From JBEKIK01 sp963845975 (lineage in GTDB: Bacteria; Planctomycetota; Planctomycetia; Pirellulales; Thermoguttaceae): DNA of 64,000 nt. Below the pieces are notes generated by a model. That model worked only from the letters and a program-made list of their open reading frames with translations, made no database searches and was not told the origin of the DNA. Within the stretch, counting starts at the first letter, position 1. Each line of letters opens with the position of its first letter. Shown piece by piece: positions 7,344 through 15,185 of this stretch. Position numbers and translations under genes: made by a program. The stretch lies in NCBI GenBank assembly GCA_963845975.1, contig CAWJUD010000001.1, forward strand, positions 1,674,001 through 1,738,000, given 5' to 3'.

Positions 7344-10272
7344 ACAATGGTTCCCGGCGCCTTTATTTCGATTTTCGAGGAACCTTTGCTCATTTGCAGA
7401 TCGGCCTTGAGCGGATAATCCCAAATCCCCGTTTTCACGGGCGTTACGGGCCGGCCGTCTTGAAGAACTTCATAATTCGCGCCGGCCGGAAACGACAGCC
7501 ACAGGCCCGTCGCGTGCTCGTCGTTTGTGCGGTTTTCCAGCGTGAAGGCGATCTTCTTTATCGGCTTATCCAGGGTAATCGCCTGCCGCGCGGCGAACCC
7601 GTCGCGATCGACCTCCAATTTCAGGCTCTTGCCGGCGTGCCAGGGGATCTGCGGATTTTCGAGCACCACGTACAGCCGCTGGCGCAAGCCGTCGCGCGGG
7701 ATGATCGAAAGCACGTCGCCCTCGGCGCTAGCGCGCCGCCGTAGACAATCCAGTCGAAAACCGGATCGCGGGTCACGATTGTGGCCGACATCCTAAGCGC
7801 ACCGCAAAAGCCCAGGTCGATCTCGCCGTCATAGCGCCAAGGCCCGCGCGGCACAGTGACGCCGCCCGGGAAGCTCGAGCCCATCCACGCGCTGCCGGCC
7901 TTGGATGACATGAATTGCCAGCCCGCGGCCCCGTCGTTTTCCTCGCCGGGGTACCAGTAGCCGTAATTCGTCTCGGCCGTGCCCGTGTTCATCAGGCACC
8001 AGGAACTCAGATACGAGGCATAGCCCAGCGGCAGCCACTTGCCGGGATTGTCGGCGAAATTGACGGCGTAATCCAAAATGCCCCAGCCGCCCATCGCGGC
8101 CATGTAACTCAGTCCGGGATCGGCGCCCAGTTGATAATAGGAGGTTTCCATCCAGCCGCGGACCGAAAGCCCGGCCGCAAGCTGCCGATCCATAAAGGCC
8201 CGCGAATCCTCGCGCCTTACAAGCGGGTGGGAATACCATTTTTTCTGTTTCCAGTCCCACCACAAGCGCTGGTCGGGCCGCATGTCGTGCGTGGCCCCGT
8301 ATTTGGCCAACGCATAACTCGACTCGAACGCCGTGCGATCAAAGGCATACTCCGAGCGGAAGGGATAAGTGTCGTCGTAAACAAAGTACTTGACCTTTTT
8401 TTCCCATTCCCTGCGGAGCCAGGCCGCACGGTCGGGAAATCCCTCCCGATCCAGGGCATCGGCAAGCTTCAGCACCACCAGCTCGTTGTAAAGGCCCCAT
8501 TTGTAGGTTTCGTAATACGTCGGATATATTTCGTAAGGATACGTGAAAAACGCCTTGGCAGTGCCGAAGGCCCGCTCCAGATAACCCGCGGCATCGAGGT
8601 ATTTCGACATCTTCGGATACTTTTTGGCGATCTCGTACATGTGATAATAGAGCATCACCACGTGCGGATAATCGTACGACCGCCAGATGTGCTCCTTGCC
8701 CAAGTCGTTCATCGCGGTCTGATTATTCGATGATTCGGCCAGTTCCTTGCGTTTTACCGGATCGCGGCCGACGTACCAGTTGGGCGTGCCGTAAACACCG
8801 TATGGATACGGCTGCTCGGCATCGGTCCGCTGCAGCTTGCCCCACACGAAATGCTGCAGATAATACTCCAGCCCCTCGATTTCCTTCTGGTCCGGGAAGC
8901 TGGCGTTCTTTTCGGCGACGTAGGGCGCCTTGCTCAGGCCCGGGTCGTCGCAAGTGAGCACGTAAACCATCCGGCCCAGGAAAATGTCGGGATCGTCGAT
9001 CGTGCGCACCACCTTGCTGCTCATGTCGTAAGGTCCGAACACGCCGTCCCACCACTTCGACGGATCGCGAATCTGCTGACGGTTGATGATAAACGAAGCC
9101 CGTTTTTTGATCAGCGTTTCGATGGGCTCGGTGACGAAATATTCAAGATACGTCTCCCGGTCGCCATCGTGATGGATCGTGATCTTGTTTTCGCCAAGGC
9201 GTTTGAACTCGACTTCATAAACGTGCCAGCCGAGGCGCCGTTCGCCCTGGTCAATGATCTTGGTCTGATCGGGGAACTCGGCCCGGAGCGAATCGATGCG
9301 GGCCTTGGTATGCAGGGCGATGTGCGCGCTAAGGTCGATGGGGATGGTCATGCCAGGGGCGACGCGGACGTCGAACAGCCCTTCCCTGTACAGAATCTCC
9401 CGCAGATCGTCGTAGGAATCGGCCCACTGGAAACGGAACCCGTAGTGCGCCTTGCTTCCGGCCGTGCCGGCGGGATTGAGTTTCAGGGAGGTATTTTTCT
9501 GCCGCCAGGTGCCGGTTTTGACTTCGTTGGCAGCCAGGCTGGAATGAACGTAGACCTGTGCCCCGCCGCGTCCGCCTCCGCCGCCGAAATACTCCAAATG
9601 CGTGCCGGGTTCAACCGTGACCGTCAAAAAGGGCGGCGCGCCCGAGGCCCGCACAAAAAAGAAAAACGATCCGTTGCCGGATATGAATTGATGCCGCAAG
9701 AAGCCGTGTTCGAAGATTTGGGTTGGGTTTTCACCGAACGGCCCGGCGGCCGGCACGTTCACGCCCAGGTTGCCGATCTGAACCGGCGCGCCCTTGGTCG
9801 ATTCCAGATCGATGCTCCAGTCGAGCACTTTGCCGTCGGTTTTAAACGTCTCCACAACCTTGACCGGCGCGTCCGATCCGGCATTGGAATAGGTGACCGT
9901 GCCGTTCTCGGGCGATGCGTCCCACTCTAAGCCCCGGGCTGAGACGTTGGTCCAGGCGGAAGGTGTCTCGCCCTCGCCCACGCGCAACAACAGGCCCAGC
10001 GTGCTGCCGCCCATGCCGCCCCGGCCTCCGCGGCCTCGGCCCGCGCCGGGCGCCTGGCCTTGCGCAACATTGGCCGGCACTACCGTCGCGCCGTATGGAT
10101 CGTGCGGATTGGCCAGACCTGAAATGCCGTTGGCGTCGTAAGCAAAGCGGAAATCCCCTTTTTCGATCACCCCCGGCGCGCCCGCCGCCGCGACACGGCC
10201 GGAGATGGGGATTAATATCAATGCAACGGCCGAAAGGCCCAGTGTAACTGCCAGTCTTATTGTCGCCCGCAT
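7325..10272 (-). CDS. DUF5695-like exported protein (glycosidase-type), one frameshift
   Basis: The first frame runs from 10272 to about 7730 and the rest continues in another frame to 7325. Adding one base in the CCGAG near 7730 (giving GALAPEGDVLSII) restores a protein of about 982 residues. It has a signal peptide (SGRVAAAG), a beta-rich N-terminal half with Gly/Arg-rich loops, and a C-terminal all-helical half rich in Trp/Tyr, consistent with a toroidal glycosidase-like fold. AGGAGG lies nine bases before the ATG. The family name is recalled, not searched, and its activity is unknown. The block of GH127 and GH42-like genes suggests a role in polysaccharide breakdown. The last codons (MPKL and stop) are antisense to Rhs sequence, so the original C-terminus may be lost. 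Confidence 0.65.
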
Positions 10273-10353
10273 TTCATAATCCTCCTATACAGTGGTTGAA
10301 CTTCATCAGACTACTTAGCGGTCATCCCAAATCCATTTTGCGATCTTCGATTG

Positions 10354-12234
10354 TCATCCGGCGTGGTAATCCGGATCAAAATAAATCCGGTATGGCGCCC
10401 CTTCAGCATAACTATAAAAGGGTTTAAACGCGCCGCTCTTGGCCCCGGCGCCGGCCTTGGCAATGCGGAATTCGCCCGGATTCTCGCCGGGAATAAGCCA
10501 CTTTTCCAACTCCTCGGCTGGCGGAAGGTCCGGCATCGCATCGCCGACGTCCTCTTGGGCCAGCACGACCGGGCCGCGCATGACGGCCGCACGCCCGGGG
10601 TGTTGTTCATCCACCGCCGGCTTGCTGAAACGCAACGGGATGCGGATTTCAATCTCGTCGCCCGATTTCCATGTGCGCCTGATCGCGGCCCACGTCCCCG
10701 GCTTCACGGCTACATCTTGCTGGGCGCCGTTTACCTTGAACGTCACGCCCTGCGACCACTGCGGCACGCGGAACTTGATGGGAAACTCCAGGCTGCGGGT
10801 CAGTTCGAGTTTCAACGTGGACGTTTCGGCCTCGGGATAATCCGTGTCCTGCACGAGCTTGATGCGGTCCTGGCCGCGCTTCCACGTCAATTCGGAAGGC
10901 ACGTACAGATTGACGTAAAGCCCCGAGGAGTCCTTGAAATAGATAAGGTTGTGATATTCCACCACGTCCTGGAAATAGGTTCCGGCGCAGCAAGGATAGG
11001 CTTCGGCGTAATAGATTTTTTTGCCCGTGCCCAGGTTGTAATCGGCGTAATAGTAGGTCTTGCCGCCGGTGGTAATCGGCAGGGCGGCGCCGACGCCGTT
11101 ATAAAGCAGCTTTTCGATCCAGTCGCCGTAGCGTGCTTCACCGGTAAACTGCATGAGGTATTTGGAAAGTTTGAATCCCGCCCAAGACCCGCAGGGCGAC
11201 TCGAAATTCTCCTTCGAGGTTTCCAGCATTTTGCCCAGCGATCCGTCGCGTGCCATCATGAATTCCTCCGGTCCGTAGCCGCCGGTGGCGTAGCACTCGC
11301 GATTTTGCAGCCAATCGTAGGCGTTCTTGATGATCCGCAGATATTTTTCGTCGCCGGTAACCGCATAGGCCATTGCGCAACTGCTGAGCGTGTTGACGTG
11401 GCTATAGGCGTGCAGGCCGGCGATGTTCGCCGGTTCGGCGGAATCGACGAACCGGTTCCAATACCGGTCGTAATGCCAGACTTTGGCGAAATCGCGATAT
11501 TTCTCGTCGCCCATCCACTGGTAAGCGCGGTAAAAGTTTTCGGCGACGGTGTACCATTCCGACGGTTGGCCCAGGCCGCGGTTGGCGGGGGCCATTCGCG
11601 TGCGATCCAGATTCGCGATTCCCCAGTCCACGATTTTATCGAGCAACGTGCGCGCGCCCTTGTAGTCGCCGTACTTATCCAGGTCCAGCAGTCCGCCCAC
11701 CAGTTTCTCGTAAGGGTAAGTGCCGAAGCTCCCGCTGGGATTTATGCCCGGGCGCCTGCGGCCGGCGCGGGGATTGAACAGGCGCGGGTTTCCGTCCGAC
11801 GCCACGGTTTTTCCGTATTCCACGACAAGCCTGACCGCCTTGTCGCGCAAATCCGCGTCGCCCGTTGCCCGGAACGCGCGGGTCATGGCTTGCAGCCACT
11901 GCCCAAAAACTCCGGCCGAGTTGCCGGCCGCCCAGCCGCCCAGGTGGTTGCCCGGCGCAGCCTGTCCGGCGGCCTCGCGGTAGCCTTTGAGAATATCGTC
12001 GTCGGCAACCGAAAGATAGTAATCCCGCGCCATCTCATATTGTTTCAGCCAGCGGCTCGCACGCAGCTTCACGCCGTAATAATCAAAAGGCTCGATAAGC
12101 ACGGGCGCCTTGTGGGTGATGATGGGGATCTCTTGAGCCAATGCGCTGCGGATACTAATCGCCAGCGGCGAGAGCCCCGCCGCAGCCGCGCCCATGGTCC
12201 CCAAAAACTCGCGACGGTTAAATTTGGCGGACAT
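10354..12234 (-). CDS. GH127 / DUF1680 glycoside hydrolase, Tat-exported (copy 1)
   Basis: A 626-residue protein with the Tat motif NRREFLGTMG followed by an Ala-rich hydrophobic segment. It then has the DUF1680 body: YSHVNTLSSCAMAY, ECYATGGYGPEEF, Glu345-Ser-Pro-Cys348 and the Cys pair Cys415-Cys416 in YPCCAGT. In the GH127 beta-L-arabinofuranosidase HypBA1 the equivalent Glu and three Cys hold zinc and one Cys of the pair is the nucleophile. Here the Glu is three residues before the Cys rather than two. GGAGGT lies seven bases before the ATG. It is a tandem paralogue of the next gene and probably removes L-arabinofuranose or related sugars outside the cytoplasm. Confidence 0.85.
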   Translation of the reverse strand: MSAKFNRREFLGTMGAAAAGLSPLAISIRSALAQEIPIITHKAPVLIEPFDYYGVKLRASRWLKQYEMARDYYLSVADDDILKGYREAAGQAAPGNHLGGWAAGNSAGVFGQWLQAMTRAFRATGDADLRDKAVRLVVEYGKTVASDGNPRLFNPRAGRRRPGINPSGSFGTYPYEKLVGGLLDLDKYGDYKGARTLLDKIVDWGIANLDRTRMAPANRGLGQPSEWYTVAENFYRAYQWMGDEKYRDFAKVWHYDRYWNRFVDSAEPANIAGLHAYSHVNTLSSCAMAYAVTGDEKYLRIIKNAYDWLQNRECYATGGYGPEEFMMARDGSLGKMLETSKENFESPCGSWAGFKLSKYLMQFTGEARYGDWIEKLLYNGVGAALPITTGGKTYYYADYNLGTGKKIYYAEAYPCCAGTYFQDVVEYHNLIYFKDSSGLYVNLYVPSELTWKRGQDRIKLVQDTDYPEAETSTLKLELTRSLEFPIKFRVPQWSQGVTFKVNGAQQDVAVKPGTWAAIRRTWKSGDEIEIRIPLRFSKPAVDEQHPGRAAVMRGPVVLAQEDVGDAMPDLPPAEELEKWLIPGENPGEFRIAKAGAGAKSGAFKPFYSYAEGAPYRIYFDPDYHAG

Positions 12235-12286
12235 CGATGCACCTCCACGTACGATAGTGTTTATAAGAAATATCCTGAAATCGACA

Positions 12287-12366
12287 TTTTAGCCCGCCAT
12301 TAAAACACGGCGGGTTAAAAGGGAAAAATATTCCACGCGGCCCGCGGTGTATTCACCGGGGGCTAA
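12287..12366. repeat. Two TTTAGCCC-type stem-loops between the GH127 genes
   Basis: TTTTAGCCCGCC (12287) pairs with GGCGGGTTAAAA (ending 12320) with one G-T wobble. A second stem-loop follows at 12338-12366 (CCCGCGGTG, loop, CACCGGGGG, CTAAA). Both belong to the dispersed TAGCCC-plus-stem family also present near 30070, 33766, 35847, 59045 and 62992. The first may stop the transcript of the upstream GH127 gene. Confidence 0.65.
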
Positions 12367-12431
12367 ATTTGCCTATTTTTAATCTTAAATTTCGGGATAG
12401 CCTAATTTATATCATAATCTCACGGCGTGCC

Positions 12432-14312
12432 TTACCACAACTCGCGGCGCAACTTGGGATCGAAGTACATCCTGTACGACGTTACTTCCGGAAACCGGTA
12501 ATAGGGCAGGAAGGCGTCGCGCTGCTGCACCGCCGGCTCATTGGCAATCGTAAAAACCGCGGGATCGTTATTCGTCGGAATCATCAGCTTATCCAGTTCC
12601 TCGTCCGACGATGGGATGACCGACATCGCCTTGTGCACGATCTCTTGCGCGTAAACCAGCGGCCCGCGCATCAGCGCCACGCGATCGGGATGCTGCCGGT
12701 CCACAGCCACGCGCCGGAAATGCAGCGGTATCGTCACCGTCACCTGGTCGCCCGGCAACCATTGGCGGTCGATCAGGGCCCAATTGCCCGGCTGCACCGG
12801 CACGCTGAGCGCGCCGCCGTTTAAGCTTATCGACATGCCCCGCGACCATCCCGGCACGCGCAGTTTTAGCGCGAACCGCATGGGCTGATCCATCGCCAGC
12901 TCCAGCATGATGTTCTCCGCTTCGGGGTAGGTCGTCATCTGCGTGAGTTTTACCGTTCCGCCCGGTCCCTTCCATTCGACTTCCGAAGGAAGATAGAGAT
13001 TGACGTACAGCCCGGAGGCGTCCTTGAAGTAAATCAGGTTCTGATACTCCGAAACGTTCTGAAAATAAGTGCCCGAGCAGCAGGTGAAGGTGTTGCGCGA
13101 ATAAGTCTTCATCGCCGCGCCCAGGTGATAACTGGCGTAGTAGAAGTGCTTGCCGCCGGCCACGATGGGCAGTGCCGCGCCTATGGCGTTATAGAGCAGG
13201 CGCTCGAGCCAGTCGCCGTAGCGGGCTTCGCCCGTGTAGATCATCAGATACTTGGCCAGTTTGAATCCGGCCCACGTGCAGCAAGGCACTTCGCAGCAAT
13301 CCACGCGCTCTTCGAGGGCATCGCCCAGGGCTCCGTCGGCCAGCATGATCCTTTCCACCGGGCCGTACCCGCCGGTGGCGTAACACTGCAAGTTCTGCAG
13401 AAAATCGTACATGTTTTTCATGGCACGGAGGTATTTTTCATCGCCGGTCACGTCGTAGGCCATGGCCGCGCTGCTGAACGAATTGACGTGGCTGTAGGCG
13501 TGCACGCCCGATGCGTTTTTTGGTTCCGCCGTTTCCAGGAACTTGTCCCAGTAGGCGGGATATTGCCAGACGTCGCCGAAATCCTTGTACATCGCGTTGC
13601 CCGTAAGCTCGTAGGCGCGGTACAGGTTTTCGCCGAGCGTATACCATTCCAGCGGGCGCCCGGAATGCAATTCCCAAGGCTCGCGGTTGGCGGGAGTGCG
13701 CCCGCGGTTGAGGTTTTTCATGGCATATTGGCTGATTTTGTCCATAAGCGCAAGCGCATCCGGATGGCCGGCGTAGTGGTGCATGTCGAGCAGCCCGCCC
13801 ACCATTTTTTCATAAGGATAGTGCCTCATGCGGGGATTTCCGTCGGGCCCCAGTGTCTTGCCCCACTCGCTCACCCACAGCGATGCCTTTTCGCGCATTT
13901 CTTTATCGTCGTTTGCGCGGGAAGCCCTGGCCATGGATTGAAGCCACTGGCCGATCACGCCCGAGGAGTCGCGGGCGGCCCAGCCTCCCAGCGTCTTGCC
14001 CGGGGCGGCCATCCCGGCCGCCGCGCGGAAACCCTTTAGCACGTCGTCGTCGGAAAGGCTCATGTAAAATTCCCGCGCCGAAGCGTATTGCTTCTGCCAG
14101 GGGCTGGGAAGGAGTTTCACGCCCTGGTAATCAAAGGGGCTGAACACCACTCTCAATCCGGGCGTCGTCTTCCCGTCTCCGGCATCCGTAGCCATGGCTT
14201 GGTGGGCGCCCAGGGCGGTCTGCATCAAGGGCGCCAGCGCAGCCGCTGCGGCCGCCTTGCCCGTTGTACCCAGGAATTCACGGCGGTTTGTCATGGATTT
14301 TTCATTGTTCAT
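12432..14312 (-). CDS. GH127 / DUF1680 glycoside hydrolase, Tat-exported (copy 2)
   Basis: A 626-residue paralogue of the next gene on the strand, with the same length and order: Tat motif TNRREFLG, YSHVNSFSSAAMAY, QCYATGGYGPVER, Glu341-x-Pro-Cys344 followed by an extra Cys345, and Cys411-Cys412 in FTCCSGT. The E-x-P-C spacing is shared by both copies, so it marks a subfamily rather than a loss. GGAGG lies eight bases before the ATG at 14312. By eye, large blocks of the two proteins are half or more identical, which suggests an old duplication. Likely exported, with arabinofuranosidase or related activity; the exact sugar cannot be told. Confidence 0.85.
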   Translation of the reverse strand: MNNEKSMTNRREFLGTTGKAAAAAALAPLMQTALGAHQAMATDAGDGKTTPGLRVVFSPFDYQGVKLLPSPWQKQYASAREFYMSLSDDDVLKGFRAAAGMAAPGKTLGGWAARDSSGVIGQWLQSMARASRANDDKEMREKASLWVSEWGKTLGPDGNPRMRHYPYEKMVGGLLDMHHYAGHPDALALMDKISQYAMKNLNRGRTPANREPWELHSGRPLEWYTLGENLYRAYELTGNAMYKDFGDVWQYPAYWDKFLETAEPKNASGVHAYSHVNSFSSAAMAYDVTGDEKYLRAMKNMYDFLQNLQCYATGGYGPVERIMLADGALGDALEERVDCCEVPCCTWAGFKLAKYLMIYTGEARYGDWLERLLYNAIGAALPIVAGGKHFYYASYHLGAAMKTYSRNTFTCCSGTYFQNVSEYQNLIYFKDASGLYVNLYLPSEVEWKGPGGTVKLTQMTTYPEAENIMLELAMDQPMRFALKLRVPGWSRGMSISLNGGALSVPVQPGNWALIDRQWLPGDQVTVTIPLHFRRVAVDRQHPDRVALMRGPLVYAQEIVHKAMSVIPSSDEELDKLMIPTNNDPAVFTIANEPAVQQRDAFLPYYRFPEVTSYRMYFDPKLRRELW

Positions 14313-14376
14313 GGGATTGCCTCCAAGGTTTAAATTATAGTGTCACGCGCACCGGCCAGATAGCCGGATAGAGCTT

Positions 14377-15174
14377 TTAAGGACTTTCCACGAGTCGTAA
14401 CGTTCCGAACTTCTCCGGGTGATGCGGATTCCAGACCCCGGTGGGCCGCCAGCCCAGGAAGTCGCGGTTTGGCGCCTCTCCGTCTTGGCGAAACAGGTTG
14501 ATCCGCATTTCATTGCCTGCTTTAGGCGGGCGATGGTCCACTGCGGCAATCGGGATCCGCATTTCACCGTACCAGATCTTTTTCTTATCGTCGATGCGGG
14601 CCTTGACTTTCATGCCCGAGTTCCAGGCTTGTTCCCCGTTGTATCCCGGCCTTGGCTTGGACGAGTCTATATCCAGGTCCAGAAATTCGCCCTGGGGCGA
14701 CATCTGAAATTCACGATACCGGTTGATGTGCTCGAAATCGGCCCCCAGATACGCCTCGAAGCAATCCTTTTCCCACAAGCGGTAGGTTTCCTTGACCAAC
14801 TCAGGCTTCGAATTCAGCGTGAGTTTTTCGTACCGGCCGATGAATAGGAAATACACGTTATCCTTGGTCCACCTGGAGCGGACCTCGGCGTAGAACTTGG
14901 GCATATCCGGCCCCAGCACGCTTTTGTCGATGACCACGCCCTCGATGCCCTTCCAAAATGCCGAGTCCGGATCTGCGCTCGGCTCCGCATCTTTGTCCGC
15001 ATAGTAGGATAGAAATACGCCTTTGTCCTGGGCCTGAACCGCCGACGCGCAAAACAAAATAAGGAGTTCTAACAAAAACTGCTGTATATTTAAAAACGCC
15101 CTCACCCCCGGCCCCTCTCCCAAAGAGAGAGGGGAGGTTTTGTTAGAGTCTCTAAAACAAATCAGCGCTCTCAT
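14377..15174 (-). CDS. Secreted CBM9-like carbohydrate-binding protein
   Basis: A 265-residue protein whose mature part matches the carbohydrate-binding family 9-like sandwich: ADPDSAFWKGIEG near the start, RWTKDNVYFLFIG, LWEKDCFEAYLG, FQMSPQGEFLDL and AEMRIP-type (GEMRIPIAAVD) strands. It starts 11 bases after the GH42-like stop codon, so the two are probably co-transcribed. The N-terminus is odd. Residues 12-27 are translated from a dispersed CTCTCCC/CCCTCACCC palindrome flanked by CTAACAAAA ends, directly before the hydrophobic h-region (FLLELLILFCASAVQA). An in-frame GTG inside the element could be an alternative start giving a shorter signal peptide. Confidence 0.7.
   Translation of the reverse strand: MRALICFRDSNKTSPLSLGEGPGVRAFLNIQQFLLELLILFCASAVQAQDKGVFLSYYADKDAEPSADPDSAFWKGIEGVVIDKSVLGPDMPKFYAEVRSRWTKDNVYFLFIGRYEKLTLNSKPELVKETYRLWEKDCFEAYLGADFEHINRYREFQMSPQGEFLDLDIDSSKPRPGYNGEQAWNSGMKVKARIDDKKKIWYGEMRIPIAAVDHRPPKAGNEMRINLFRQDGEAPNRDFLGWRPTGVWNPHHPEKFGTLRLVESP
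15064..15152. repeat. MITE-like element with CTAACAAAA ends and CCCTCACCC core, inside a CDS
   Basis: The element begins GAGTTCTAACAAAAAC and ends GGTTTTGTTAGAGTCTC, imperfect terminal inverted repeats. Between them lies the CCCTCACCC...CCCCTCTCCC hairpin also found at 57797-57896 and 61069-61200. It lies wholly inside the 5' end of the CBM9-like gene and keeps the frame open. Similar CTAACAAAA ends occur at 31349-31452 and near 33862-33896. Confidence 0.65.
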
Positions 15175-15185
15175 GTTGAATTCTT

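Noticed and set aside
8851..9930. A 359-codon plus-strand open frame opposite the DUF5695-like gene
   Set aside because: The translation lacks any domain pattern, whereas the minus-strand frame has a signal peptide and a protein-like composition.
10351..12303. A 650-codon plus-strand open frame opposite a GH127 gene
   Set aside because: It is the antisense of a gene with full GH127 motifs, a Tat leader and a good ribosome binding site. The frame is a by-product of GC-rich codon use.
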